DNA of 64,000 nt, taken from Wallemia ichthyophaga EXF-994 (lineage: Eukaryota; Basidiomycota; Wallemiomycetes; Wallemiales; Wallemiaceae). Under the pieces are notes generated by a model. The model worked only from the letters and a program-made list of their open reading frames with translations, was not told the origin of the DNA and did no database searches. The translations under genes and the position numbers were made by a program. How positions within the stretch are numbered: position 1 is the stretch's first letter; every line of letters starts with the position of its first letter. The stretch spans positions 186,001 through 250,000 of the forward strand of contig NW_008806275.1 of assembly GCF_000400465.1 (NCBI RefSeq). The letters run 5' to 3'. This document shows positions 21,845 through 34,556 of the stretch, in pieces.

Positions 21845-24229
21845 AGATTCGTAAAGGCATTAGCATTCAAAGAGTTACATGATTTATAAGTTTCGACCGC
21901 AGCTATCCCAGCCAAAGCCTGCAGTAATTGCATCTAGAAGAGAGTTGATGGGTCAACCCAGCTGTCGACGTGCCATGACCAAATATCGTAGATCTCGCCC
22001 TTGTATAATTGATCAAAGTCTTGGAAGAGCGCAAGAGACATGTCGTAGTGGTTCCAAGCGCATGATGGGCACTTATCAACTACTTTTCCGTAACTGGTAA
22101 CTCCGTTGACGTTGAAACCCTAAACGATGTCAGATGCTATAGCGCAACATACTTCCCACTTACCACCCATTGCCCGCATGGGATTGGATTATCGTAAGAT
22201 ACTGCTACGAATCTATCGTTGTTGGAGAGCCAGTCTCCACAGGCACCTCTGTTGCCTGTCTCAGCGTTGTACCAGGTGGCAATGTTGTTATAAGTATCGT
22301 CAGATCTCTTTGAGACTGGTGCAGTTTCATTGACTGGTTGTTCGTTGGTTGGTGCAGCGGCGACCAAGGCAGCGAGAGAGGCGAGAGCAATTGCTTTGAA
22401 GTTCATTTTGCGATCCTGCGCGTTTTTATAGGAGTTGAAAAGGTTGTAGAGAAGGCAGAATTCAGCTTCATGCAAGTCTTATATAAGGAAAGATCGAGGT
22501 CTAAGGCACACAGTTACAATGAATTTTGCGGACGGCTTGTGAATTGGTGCCTAGTAAATATTTGTCCAGGTTGTTCGATTTCCTGAAGTGACATAACATT
22601 TAATTAAACAGTACATACAAGCTGCACGTATCGTTCGAGTTATATTAGCTACATAAATTGCATTGCAAGCTTTGACTTCTTAAGCCATGGAAAAAGTGAG
22701 ACCGCAAACTAAAACATTCTGACTTGCGATGCTTATTCTCAACGATCATTTACAAATCAATACAATGGGATAAAATTTTATCTGGAATTGCCATCGAACA
22801 AACTCCAATCATCTCCACCGGTTCCTTGCCATTAGTAAGAGATCGCGAACAGGCTGGAAGGGGGGGGGGATAAACTGAGTAAAAAATTAATTTATGCGCG
22901 CTATCATTCTGTTCAACTGCTTACTGCACACCCCAAATTACTGCTTTTCAGTCTAACCTCTAATAATTGTGAAGTAAGTCGCAATCGGCAGATGTGATTG
23001 ATGTCATTAAATCAAGGATACTCTCAATTAGAAGAGCTTGTAGCATCGTACGTCTACAGATCCATCCGCATTTCACTCATAGATCGCTAGATTTTACATG
23101 CGGTCGGGAGCTATTCCATTTCTTCAAGACTTCTCGTGAGGAGTGGCGGAGATTGGGAAGTGAAATGGTGCAGCAAATGCTGATTAGGCTAGAGATCGCA
23201 TCTATCCCTCTTGCTCGGATGCTCGGATGCTCGGTTATAATCACCGCATGGCACACTTAAAGATGTCAATCACAGCACGCGAAACTGTGAAGAATGGGCA
23301 GATATTCCATTAATATTTAATACAAATTATATTCAATTATGCACATGCAATGATAAGGGGCCGGCAGGGACTTTTATTAAGCCAAGCTAGCTGCACGAGG
23401 AAGCAGTGTGAAAAGGGCAGAGATTTAGCCAAGTGTTGAATTGAAAGTGGTGTATAACTCGATTAAGATTCATTGTATGACACTATATCGATTAATGAGA
23501 TTTCTGAGAAATTCCAAACGCCTGAGCAAGCGACCCTTTTAGGCGTTCAAGGTGTATGTATCATCTGTGAAATAGAGTACAAGTTGACGTGAATGCTGTA
23601 CAGCTCCGATATCGATTTTTTATTAGCGTAAAGGTACTATTTCTACCGTCAGTCGGTTTTTTCGTTAGTGATTAACATGTAAAAGCTAATAATGTATAGC
23701 AAACAACTGACTTTAACGTCTCACATAACAACTTATGGTACTCAATTCATATAAACAAATGTTGAATCGGTAGAAGCGCGAGACCCCCTTCGGACATTGG
23801 TGAATCTCAGCCAATCTAATTACATCAATGTTGTCTAGGGTTTCCCTTGCGTGCCTGTAAATCCATTTCGGCATTTCAATTTTTGAGACAGACTTCCTCA
23901 GTCATCTAAAAGACGTATTCAAAGATTCTGATCATGGACGCGCTCCCTTTTACTTACTCATCAGCAGAATGGGTCTCAACTGGAATTGTCGCATTTTCTA
24001 TCGGATATTCCATGTCAATTATAACTTGCACTTTGTTGTCATGTGTTATTGCTTTCATGCACCGTTGAAGCGTGTTTGAGGTTTGAATAGAGTGGCTGGC
24101 AGGCGCTTATCGAGATTTGCCACAATTCGCCACAAGACAGTCATGTTGTGGGCCATATTGACTTGAAACTTGTATCTTGTAAACGAGTAATAGCTTTTCC
24201 GAAACTGTGTTTCAATTCGGGAATGTGGC
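21845..24229. repeat. 2.4-kb segmental duplication, copy A (direct repeat of 26796-29180)
   Basis: Copies A and B are offset by exactly 4,951 bp and appear identical by eye over most of their length, including a 10-G run near 22860. A cluster of four mismatches lies in the last 130 bp (about 24097-24130). Similarity fades after 24229, with weaker matching to about 24262. Apart from one DPBB gene near its left end the unit has no supported coding sequence. There are no terminal inverted repeats or target-site duplications that I can see. Confidence 0.93.
21934..22406 (-). CDS. Secreted double-psi beta-barrel (RlpA/barwin-like) protein, copy 1
   Basis: Two exons joined by an intron that begins GTAAGT near 22154. 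A signal peptide (MNFKAIALASLAALVAAA) and a short propeptide end at the kexin site SKR. The mature domain has the DPBB pattern: ATWYNAETGNRGACGDW, NDRFVAV, PIPCGQWV, then VNGVTSYGKVVDKCPSC and NHYDMSLALF, ending DSWVDPSTLF. About 138 residues. The family includes RlpA-like and barwin/expansin-like small secreted proteins; in fungi many are cell-wall or host-interaction proteins, but no activity can be assigned here. Four relatives lie in this window. The in-frame upstream ATG at 22475 would place residues before the signal peptide and is not favoured. Confidence 0.85.
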
Positions 24230-24269
24230 CTAGTTCTAACAAAGCCGCGATTTCGACAGTAATGGGGAT

Positions 24270-24650
24270 CGACCCTTCTCGGAAATCGGGTGTTTGGATT
24301 GACCAAGTGTATTTCAAAGTTTCGAACAAGGGGTGTGAAAGCGGGTAAGACTGCGCTGGAACACTAGAGGTCCGTATAGTAGGAATTAAGGTTTTTAGAT
24401 AGCATATTGCAATCCCTGTAATACGTCTAAAGTATTTGGTCGGTTTCAGGTCCATATTAAAGGCTAGTAATTGTAATAGCATCGTCAAACACCTCACGTA
24501 TCCTTTGCTGCAAATTTATACTAAGATTGCTCAAGGTTCCTCTCATTTCGATGTTATGACACAGCGTCCCCTTAACATTGCCTTCCTCGGCCTAGAGATG
24601 ATGACGTTTAATGATTGATTTTGGGTGAATTCGGAATATTCTGACTCAAA
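24270..24650. repeat. Diverged repeat relic 1 (pairs with 25830-26220)
   Basis: Colinear blocks of similarity with the stretch at 25830-26220, separated by substitutions and small indels. An ORF-like fragment on the minus strand in both copies reads SIQTP(D/N)FR(E/V)G, which may be the remnant of a coding repeat element. Identity was judged by eye only. Confidence 0.5.
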
Positions 24651-25829
24651 TTCGGTGTTGTATGCATTTATATAACATTCATGTGGCAGTAGTCCTCGAC
24701 TTAGCCAGCGCTTCCACCTTTCTGAGCTGTTGCTACTCTTTTAACTGTGAAAACGGAAAGCGAAAATGAGCTGAAGGTACAATAGCATTAGTTTGGAACA
24801 TATTCATGAGGACAAAATCAATCAATATGACTATTAGAAGCCGTCTGAATCCCGCTATGGTATCAACCTGCTCGATAAAAAGGCGGGTAGCTACTCGGAG
24901 CAAGCACGCGTTCCATACTTTTTGTCTATTGAAGCATTTCGGTAGCTTTTCGTACTCTTCACGGATTAAACATGTCCTTAACATGTCTTCTTTGTCACCT
25001 CTGTTTAGTTACAAAACTACCAGCAGATGGAAAGCTTATTTGGAGATGATGTAGAACATTATTACGCCATTGAATATTTTTAAAGAATTGGATAGACACT
25101 TACTCGTTCCGACCCACAATTTTTAATCAGCGACTTGACCGTACATCATAGCAACGTCTGGAGAAGTTTATGTGACAGATCAGGACTTTGAAGGTATAAT
25201 ATCGAAGAGTTGAAACCTGTGAATAATAATGTAACTATCGCAAATTAAATCTGCTTAGGACACCTTGCAAACGACCAAGCAAGTGAAAAGATAAACATAG
25301 AGATATCATATTCATACAGTCTGAATAATTTAGCAAGAATGTCAATTTTTTAGTAGCTCTAGGATTTCAAATGCAATCTCGTCTCAAACCTCCGCTAAAT
25401 ATCCAGAGTTGAATATCTCGACTATCAATCACATCACATCTCAGATGGCTGATTTACGAGTTTTGATGATTTCCAAATAAAAAAGCATCATAAATAACCC
25501 TAAATAAGCTGTTCAATGCTTAATCAAAATTGTATCCCTGAGCCTCCAATTGCCTCCCTTAGGCTGTTCGGCCGTTGGAATCAAACATCGGTTTGAAGCA
25601 CACTACAGGATAGATATGGAGAATTTCTCGCAATTCATGGATGGAAACAATGTTTCAGCTGATGAATACCACAATTACTCATACTCTCAGCATTACCGCT
25701 ATATAAGCGCGATTTACGTTTTCCGACACGTAGCGTCCACGTGACTCAATACTAGCACCAGGGAGAAATTATTCTCACTCCAGATGATCACAAGCCTTTT
25801 ATCACGACCTTTACAAAGAAAAATGAAAT

Positions 25830-26220
25830 TTAACCCAACTCTGAAATTGGGGGTTTGGATCGACCGAGTGCATTTCGAGATTTCGTATTCAATCAAGGGG
25901 GTATGAAGGCAGTTGAGACTGCGTTGAAATCTTATAAAACATTTAGTAGAAATGCAAACTTTTAAATGCCAAGTTAAAGTCCCTGAAATACGTCACATCT
26001 AGCTGGACTAGTGCAGAGCACATAACTACGCTATTCATGATAAAGCTGCTCTCGAATTTGTCAAAAAGTAAATAACTACAGAAAGGTATCAATATTACGT
26101 GACTTTGAAGGTATCAAGCTTCTATGACACAACCGCCAGTAAACATGCCATTCTCGATCTGGAGATGACGAGCTTTACTTTTGTGATATGGCGAGAGGAT
26201 GGGGATAATTCGGCTATAAA
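25830..26220. repeat. Diverged repeat relic 2 (pairs with 24270-24650)
   Basis: Second member of the diverged pair. The shared minus-strand fragment here reads RSIQTPNFRVG. The copies are far more diverged than the 2.4-kb duplication that flanks them, so they reflect an older event. Confidence 0.5.
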
Positions 26221-26795
26221 AGATTAATGTAGTTTTAATGACTGCTGGATTTTATCAGTGAATGACCGTCTCTGACTTGTCACTGCTCTGCGACAATCAA
26301 CTGTAATGTTGTAAAGGGAGATAAGAAAGGATTTTGATAATGAGCACTGACCTTCAATATATCAAGAAGCATCAATACTGGGTTTTGCGCTTTTCTCCTC
26401 CTTATCGTTCCGTACCCCCACTTCTCTTTAATAGATATTCATCATCTCAAGATGGTTTAATCAAACGAAAGAGAGTCAGGGCTCATGGGCTTTCGTCGTC
26501 AACCAAAGCGATCTCATTTCAGCAGCAAAGGTCAAGTACATAAATGCAGCTTAAGGAAATGGGAACAAAGTGGATGATACTAACCACGTACTCGATATCC
26601 CAGAGAACTGCAAGTAATATAAAAGTTCCAGGACACGATTTTGTCGTTGCGAAGCTCGATATATGCCTGTCTGGAAGGCAAATCGATTACATCACGCAAA
26701 ATATTCGCACAGATGTTTCACATACTAGAAGAGGTTAAAAAATACATGGCAACTAAGTGCAAAGTATGAGCGCGTTAAAAATCTACACTTGAATA

Positions 26796-29180
26796 AGATT
26801 CGTAAAGGCATTAGCATTCAAAGAGTTACATGATTTATAAGTTTCGACCGCAGCTATCCCAGCCAAAGCCTGCAGTAATTGCATCTAGAAGAGAGTTGAT
26901 GGGTCAACCCAGCTGTCGACGTGCCATGACCAAATATCGTAGATCTCGCCCTTGTATAATTGATCAAAGTCTTGGAAGAGCGCAAGAGACATGTCGTAGT
27001 GGTTCCAAGCGCATGATGGGCACTTATCAACTACTTTTCCGTAACTGGTAACTCCGTTGACGTTGAAACCCTAAACGATGTCAGATGCTATAGCGCAACA
27101 TACTTCCCACTTACCACCCATTGCCCGCATGGGATTGGATTATCGTAAGATACTGCTACGAATCTATCGTTGTTGGAGAGCCAGTCTCCACAGGCACCTC
27201 TGTTGCCTGTCTCAGCGTTGTACCAGGTGGCAATGTTGTTATAAGTATCGTCAGATCTCTTTGAGACTGGTGCAGTTTCATTGACTGGTTGTTCGTTGGT
27301 TGGTGCAGCGGCGACCAAGGCAGCGAGAGAGGCGAGAGCAATTGCTTTGAAGTTCATTTTGCGATCCTGCGCGTTTTTATAGGAGTTGAAAAGGTTGTAG
27401 AGAAGGCAGAATTCAGCTTCATGCAAGTCTTATATAAGGAAAGATCGAGGTCTAAGGCACACAGTTACAATGAATTTTGCGGACGGCTTGTGAATTGGTG
27501 CCTAGTAAATATTTGTCCAGGTTGTTCGATTTCCTGAAGTGACATAACATTTAATTAAACAGTACATACAAGCTGCACGTATCGTTCGAGTTATATTAGC
27601 TACATAAATTGCATTGCAAGCTTTGACTTCTTAAGCCATGGAAAAAGTGAGACCGCAAACTAAAACATTCTGACTTGCGATGCTTATTCTCAACGATCAT
27701 TTACAAATCAATACAATGGGATAAAATTTTATCTGGAATTGCCATCGAACAAACTCCAATCATCTCCACCGGTTCCTTGCCATTAGTAAGAGATCGCGAA
27801 CAGGCTGGAAGGGGGGGGGGATAAACTGAGTAAAAAATTAATTTATGCGCGCTATCATTCTGTTCAACTGCTTACTGCACACCCCAAATTACTGCTTTTC
27901 AGTCTAACCTCTAATAATTGTGAAGTAAGTCGCAATCGGCAGATGTGATTGATGTCATTAAATCAAGGATACTCTCAATTAGAAGAGCTTGTAGCATCGT
28001 ACGTCTACAGATCCATCCGCATTTCACTCATAGATCGCTAGATTTTACATGCGGTCGGGAGCTATTCCATTTCTTCAAGACTTCTCGTGAGGAGTGGCGG
28101 AGATTGGGAAGTGAAATGGTGCAGCAAATGCTGATTAGGCTAGAGATCGCATCTATCCCTCTTGCTCGGATGCTCGGATGCTCGGTTATAATCACCGCAT
28201 GGCACACTTAAAGATGTCAATCACAGCACGCGAAACTGTGAAGAATGGGCAGATATTCCATTAATATTTAATACAAATTATATTCAATTATGCACATGCA
28301 ATGATAAGGGGCCGGCAGGGACTTTTATTAAGCCAAGCTAGCTGCACGAGGAAGCAGTGTGAAAAGGGCAGAGATTTAGCCAAGTGTTGAATTGAAAGTG
28401 GTGTATAACTCGATTAAGATTCATTGTATGACACTATATCGATTAATGAGATTTCTGAGAAATTCCAAACGCCTGAGCAAGCGACCCTTTTAGGCGTTCA
28501 AGGTGTATGTATCATCTGTGAAATAGAGTACAAGTTGACGTGAATGCTGTACAGCTCCGATATCGATTTTTTATTAGCGTAAAGGTACTATTTCTACCGT
28601 CAGTCGGTTTTTTCGTTAGTGATTAACATGTAAAAGCTAATAATGTATAGCAAACAACTGACTTTAACGTCTCACATAACAACTTATGGTACTCAATTCA
28701 TATAAACAAATGTTGAATCGGTAGAAGCGCGAGACCCCCTTCGGACATTGGTGAATCTCAGCCAATCTAATTACATCAATGTTGTCTAGGGTTTCCCTTG
28801 CGTGCCTGTAAATCCATTTCGGCATTTCAATTTTTGAGACAGACTTCCTCAGTCATCTAAAAGACGTATTCAAAGATTCTGATCATGGACGCGCTCCCTT
28901 TTACTTACTCATCAGCAGAATGGGTCTCAACTGGAATTGTCGCATTTTCTATCGGATATTCCATGTCAATTATAACTTGCACTTTGTTGTCATGTGTTAT
29001 TGCTTTCATGCACCGTTGAAGCGTGTTTGAGGTTTGAATAGAGTGGCTTGCAGGCGCTTATCGAGATTCGCCACAATTCGCCACAAGACAGTCATGCTAT
29101 GGGCCATATTGACTTGAAACTTGTATCTTGTAAACGAGTAATAGCTTTTCCGAAACTGTGTTTCAATTCGGGAATGTGGC
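26796..29180. repeat. 2.4-kb segmental duplication, copy B (direct repeat of 21845-24229)
   Basis: Same content and orientation as copy A, including the DPBB gene at its left end and the 10-G run near 27811. The right edge differs from copy A at four positions just before the break in similarity at 29180. The sequences flanking the two copies differ on both sides. Confidence 0.93.
26885..27357 (-). CDS. Secreted double-psi beta-barrel (RlpA/barwin-like) protein, copy 2
   Basis: Apparently identical in sequence, intron and flanks to the gene at 21934-22406, as part of the 2.4-kb direct duplication. Both copies keep the signal peptide, the KR processing site, the conserved cysteines (RGACGDW, PIPCGQW, DKCPSC) and the stop, so neither looks decayed. 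Promoter sequence is also duplicated, so both are probably expressed alike. Confidence 0.85.
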
Positions 29181-29826
29181 TAAAATTTAAAAAAAGCCGC
29201 GATTTCACAGTACAAAGGACAATGATCCCTGACAAAGAAGTGCAACGTGTAGGTAACAAGGAGCATTCGGCTGAGGATGTAGCTATTACAGGTAATTTGT
29301 TCAAGATAAGATTAAGTAGAGGAAATGTTTGGGAATGTTTCCATTTAAGGTTCTTTTAGGCAGCTTAGGAAGACTGTCTCAGATGACTCAAGTGTCAAAC
29401 TGGACTTAGAAGCGCGCATAGCAACTCTAGACAAGAACGACTTATTTTAGCTGTTCAAGGAATGCAGACTGTCTGACGTGATCCTTCTGCGCCTGCTACT
29501 TCATCGTATGGATCTTTTCTTTGAATATCACAGGTCGATCTGGCGTTGCAGCCGAGTGGGTGCTAAACAAGGGTAAATCTTGAAATATGATTCCTACTAT
29601 TAGACATTGCGGTTTTGCAGAAGAAATATTGCTAGATTTCCAAATGTGAGAGCAGCTTGTACTATGTTCACTTACGATACATCTGAACGCCTAAAGTAGT
29701 CCCCTGCTTTGTCCCTAGAGGATATATACCTGCCATAAAAGGGTTTGCAATATGCCAGGCTACAACAACAACTGTAAATGTCAACAAATTTGAAATCGCT
29801 TGCGCCCCTTGAACCGAAACCGCCAA
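29181..29826. other. Intergenic region upstream of the fasciclin gene
   Basis: About 640 bp with no supported gene. A GGATATATACC stretch near 29718 could be a TATA-like element of the downstream gene. Nothing else stands out. Confidence 0.3.
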
Positions 29827-32800
29827 ATGACGTCTATGCGAGATAAAGCGTCAACAATATTTGCAGTGGTGATGGTACTCTTGCAGTGCCTAGCCAGTAC
29901 CTCTGCGTGGCCTCGAAAATCACAGATATCTTCATCCACGTTCATCCCCGTGGATCCCACTTCGCCGGCAGAGATGACAGTCATAGACGCACTCAGCGCA
30001 GATCCTCAATTCACAGATCTCGTCAGGATTTTACAGCGACTCAAACTTGTTCCCGCTATTAACAAGCTCGAAGATCTCACCATCTACGCCCCCACAAACG
30101 ACGCCATCAGGAGCTCGAAAGGCGCACACAGCCTCGCTGACAACCTCAACGAGAGAAGTCGCGAGATTATTTTCTATCACATTTTAAATTACACCGCCTC
30201 TCACGATAACAGTGATAGTCACTTCCCTCAATTACACCAAACCCTCTTGCACCCAGCCAACGTGCTTGGTGAGCCCACTTACAATCCTCCGCCGCACTCG
30301 CCCTGGCTGCCTGAGCCTGGCGATGGAAAGTCCCTTATGGGTGCTGGACAACACGTGCGCATCGGCAAGTCTAATGACTCTCAAGTCTGCTTTGGACTTA
30401 GGGATGTTGCTGTGGGAGGCAACTACACCGGCAACTGCAATGATAACGGTGCTGCAACTATTCTCTCAAGCAAACCGAAGCGTGTACGAAATGGCGTCAT
30501 TTATCCAATCGATACGGTGATTATTCCGCCCGCAGATCTTGGTGGGTGGTACTTTTGACATTTCAAACGCAACAGCTCACCCATCACAGCCACACAAATT
30601 CGCTCCCATCCATCTCTGTCCATGCTGGCTGATTTGATGCCCTCACAGGCCATCTCAAACTTAGAACATGACAACGCAAAAGGTCTGACTCTCTTCCTCC
30701 CAACCAACGATGCCTTCAAAGCCCTGGACGATGCTGTCTATGGATACCTTCACAATCAACTGTACGCTAATCCAGATCTGTTGAGTTTGATGTCAGGCCA
30801 TATTGGAAGAGGAGATGGTGTGGGCTGGAGTACAGCATGGGACTCTGATAAATACTTTAAAACAGACCTCAAAACAGAGCTGCAAGTTGACGATTTCGAA
30901 GTTAAGCTGGATGACGATACGACTTCCAAGATCAATACAATTGACATTTTGGCGTCAAATGGAGTCATACATCTGATAGACTCCTTCGTAACTCCCCCTC
31001 GACTTCTCTTGCTGGATTCCGAGAAGGCGTTGGTCGGATTAAACGCCACCCGTTTCGTCGATTTATTCAGATCAGCACATCTCTCTGATAAGTATCTGAA
31101 GGATGACCAAGACAATGCAACGCTTCTAGTCTTTCGAAACGATGTCTTTGATGGTATGAGGGAAGGCAGCGTGGACGCTCTCTCACAGCACAGCGATATG
31201 GCAAACACTCTTCAGTACCACATCATTCCTGGTAACATCCGAAAGGACGACGTTGAGTCTGGTGAATTGATTGCTACAGAGCTTAAGACACATATGCTTG
31301 ATGGACACGGACAGCGAGTCGTCGTAACCAAGTCTGAACGCAAAGACAAACCTGAATCGACCAACAAAGCCGGTAGAGGCGGCGGATGGAGCTTCAACCA
31401 CGCGAGCGTTCTCGCTAATGAATGTATGTTTCGCTTCGAGCCTAAGCTCTAGCCTAATCCCTAGCCTTAACGTCATTCTAACAAATCACAGTTAATGTGG
31501 GAAACAAGTCAATCTACTTCATCTCTTCAGTGCTAGAGCCACCAAAAGACATAATGAGTGTTGCTGTATCGGACCTTCGCCTGTCGACATTTGTAGCCTC
31601 AGTATATGCTGCTGAGATGGGCGAGTACCTTAAGCATGTACCGGCAACAACGCTCCTGATTCCAACCAATAATGCATTTGAGGAGCTGGGCTATGCGATG
31701 AAGTACTTGCTCAAGGGTCGCGCAAAGTCTGAATTGACCAAGTTGATAAATTACCACGTAATCAACGATATCGTATACTTATCTGATATGACTAACGGTA
31801 CATACAAGACGCTCTTAGACACAGATATTGATTTACACATTCGAGACAAAGGCAATGCAACAGAGAAAACAGTTGGCTCACTCCGCAACGAGGTTGGTTA
31901 TTCTCTTAATGGGGAGGAAAGAAAGGCTGTGATAAAAGAAGGCGACATTCTCACTTCTAGCGGCGTCATACACATTATTGATCAGGTTGAACGACCTGCA
32001 GAGGTTGACATCACCCTGAGAAAGTTGCTGAAGGGCAGCAACGCCAACACCATGCTTGATCTGTTCCAGAAGTCCGGGCTACACTGGCTCCTCGATGGAG
32101 ACATACCACCTCCAGAAGACTACAACAATCCATACGAGAAGCGCAACACAAGTATTGGGCATCCTGTCAAACCATATACAGTGTTAACGCCAAATGACGA
32201 CGCATTCACTCACATTAATCTCACGCACTACTATGATGACAGAGCAGCACTAGAAGCTCTAGTCAGAATGCACATCCTACCAGCACCCCCAGATTACCTC
32301 GAAGACAGAGATCCATACAGTTTGGTAGAGCAGGATAATGTACCGCCTACGAATGGCGGACATCCTCTTTTTATTTACGACGACATGGCTTATCCATCTT
32401 TGCTCTCTTATACTGAGGGTGGGCCATCCAAATACGGCGATGTGGCGTTCAAGAAAACGGAAAATGACTGGACCGTCGGTATCAAAGGAGCCAGAGATGT
32501 CAACGGGCCTGAAGACTTTGCTATTGTCTTGGGATTTGGAAGGGCGTCACCTCACTTTTACAATTCCAGTATGTCTGCTTTAGACAGCAACAGCAACAAC
32601 AAGGACTCAGACCAAGACGATCCACACTCTATGTCGATCGGCGGCGGAATTGTCGTGCTAGATAGAGTTCTGATACCCTACGAGCCTTCGTGGATCTACA
32701 GATGGGGATGGATTGTTTTTACTGCTTTGGCAGGCACAGGTTTGCTTGGTGGTGGTGGATACGCTTCGTTTATAGCATACCAACGCAGAAAGGCATATAG

Positions 32801-32837
32801 AGCTGGCTACGAATCACTAGAAGGCGAAGAGGATTAA
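29827..32837 (+). CDS. Multi-fasciclin (FAS1) domain membrane protein
   Basis: Three exons (29827-30541, 30590-31423, 31492-32837) encode about 964 residues. After a signal peptide (STIFAVVMVLLQCLASTSAW) there are several FAS1 domains. Their H1/H2 signatures recur: LTIYAPTNDAIR with IIFYHILNYT, LTLFLPTNDAFKALDDA, NTLQYHIIPG, TTLLIPTNNAFEELG with LINYHVIND, and YTVLTPNDDAF. Near the C-terminus one membrane helix (IVFTALAGTGLLGGGGYASF) is followed by a short basic and acidic cytosolic tail. FAS1 proteins are adhesion-type proteins at the cell surface, or in some yeasts vacuolar membrane proteins. The arrangement with a C-terminal helix suggests a type I membrane protein. The second ATG at 29836 is an alternative start. 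Confidence 0.9.
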
Positions 32838-32932
32838 TGTGAATTGAAAATATAATTATAATAATGAATCAAAGGACAACCAAATTTTGTACTATTGAAC
32901 GAGTTGTATAAATAGAAATAATTTAAGTACAT

Positions 32933-34101
32933 TTACGCCTGACCGATGGTTGCAAGCGCTTGACCCTTGAATTTTTCAAACAAATCCTTAGCTTCCGTCC
33001 ACACGCGTGCGGTGTTGCGGTTGGTTAACTCGAAGAGAGATGGGAGGAGGTCATGTGAGAATGCATCCGAAGACTCTCTTGGGAGGAGAGTAGGGAGGTG
33101 GTCGATTGAGACAACCTGCATTGGAGGAACGTCTGCATTTAACTCGACTGGTACTGTTGGCTTATCGAAGGTAGTATTAACGTTGTAGATTGGAATTGGG
33201 TTGTTTGGATTAGTAGTGTCACAGCTGACGTCTACAACTACCGACAATCTACGGTCCTTGCCTGCACTCTCGATGAATTGGCGATCGATAAAGTTTGGTA
33301 TTTTAGAGCTGAGGTAGATGCAGTTGACGAAGATATCAACATCGAGGATCTCCTGGAATGGGCCACCTTTTGCGGTCTCATTGATATCCCACTTGATAAT
33401 GTTCTCATCTGCGAGACCGGCTTTTTGGAAGAGTGACACAGCACCTCTACCGCATCTGCCGAGTGCACCGATGACAAGAGCCTTGATAGGCTTGTTGGAG
33501 CTGCTTGCGGCGATCTTTTTCTTGAGATCGTCGATAAGCTCATCCTCATTAGGGTATGGCTCTAAATGACCAAGTTCTTTGTCTTCTTGCTGGGCAATAT
33601 GTGAGAGCAAACCGACAGCTGCACCTGCAAAACCTGCGTGGAAGCCAAATGCAGCGACCCTGCGACCGCTGTTATCAGTGAGGAACTCCAAATCATACAG
33701 ACTTCCGCCTCCGTCTGCGAATCTCTTCAATACATCAGCCCAGCCAGCTTGTTGCTTGTAGCAGTGTGCGAATTGGATGTGGGTGTGCTCGAGCGGCTTG
33801 TCCTCGACTGGGAGCTCTTTCAATCCAATGATTAACGTATCTTTTGGCGCTGTTGGCCATGAGTTGTGTGGTGCGAGCTTTGCACCGACTCTGTAGCGTG
33901 TGAGTTACTTGTGCGTAAATTATCTTAAAAATAAACTCACTTCTCATACTCCTCGTCGTCGAAAATGCGCTGTGGGTCTCTCTCAATTGTCACATCGAAT
34001 CCTTTATCGAGAAGCTGCTTCGTCGTTGCTGGCGTGAGCGCTGCTCTTTTTTCGAATTCCTTGGTCTCGCATCTGAGCCAGAGCTTTGGTGGTGTACTCA
34101 T
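32933..34101 (-). CDS. LYS1: Saccharopine dehydrogenase (NAD+, L-lysine-forming)
   Basis: Two exons with an intron of about 50 nt near 33941-33892. The first exon encodes MSTPPKLWLRCETKEFEKRA and ALTPATTKQLLDKGFDVTIE, the second GAKLAPHNSW, the substrate-binding HTHIQFAHCYKQQAGW, the Rossmann-type ALVIGALGRCGRGAV and VVVDVSCDTTNPNNPIPIYN. The enzyme makes lysine from saccharopine in the last step of the alpha-aminoadipate pathway, a route characteristic of fungi. About 370 residues, as usual for Lys1. The C-terminus (ATIGQA) is not a PTS1 signal, unlike the SRL of some yeasts. Confidence 0.95.
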
Positions 34102-34556
34102 TTTGATTTGCTTAGTGGTTTGAAAAGAAGAAGTCGGCTAGGTCGCTATCGGCGGTGTGAGTCATTGTGGTATGAGCTTGCGTGGCTGTGATATAGCTAT
34201 AAATTCCTGTGAATATATTAAAACTAACACTGCTGAGGTGCATTTCTGTTGCAATTATATAAAATCCCCCTGATTGAACAAGCTGTGTGTAAAATATAGC
34301 TTATAATAATTCCATGATAGCCTTAGACAGATTAATTTTTAAGCGGACTTTTAAGAGCCGTTTTGGAACCCTCTGTCCGTTTTGAGATAGTATCACTGGT
34401 TGACAAGGATAAGCTGGCACCCTAATAGGCTGATATAGATTTTAGGCGTAACTTAAACGTTGTGGTATATCCTGAAGTTCTTTAAAATCAAAAAGAGTCG
34501 CGTTTAAGGCCTCTTGAGGGTTTGATATATATTGATGTAAAAATGAATGTTTATAA
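34102..34556. other. Intergenic region between LYS1 and the tRNA gene
   Basis: About 450 bp, AT-rich, with no open frame that resembles a protein. It includes the divergent promoter of LYS1. Nothing else is recognisable. Confidence 0.3.

Larger units (their letters stand above)
24230..26795. other. Gene-poor region between the duplicated segments, with decayed repeats
   Basis: No open frame here looks like a protein: they are short, lack family motifs and do not join by plausible introns. Two stretches, about 24270-24650 and 25830-26220, resemble each other in the same order. They share a GGTTTGGATYGACC-AGTG-ATTTC core, a later block around CCTGTAATACGTC / CCTGAAATACGTC, and an ending with TAGAGATGATGACG / TGGAGATGACGAG. 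They look like old diverged copies of one element. I see no terminal repeats or transposase remnants. Confidence 0.5.

Noticed and set aside
22994-23260. 88-codon ORF present in both copies of the 2.4-kb duplication
   Set aside because: Identity of both copies is explained by the recent duplication; the sequence has no recognisable domain, so conservation gives no support for coding.
24055-24497. Overlapping minus-strand ORFs in the gene desert
   Set aside because: They are short, show no family motif, and the frame breaks in the duplicate copy; part belongs to the diverged repeat relic.
26334-26738. Plus-strand ORFs of 60-70 codons
   Set aside because: No signal peptide, domain or splice continuation, and composition like the surrounding non-coding DNA.
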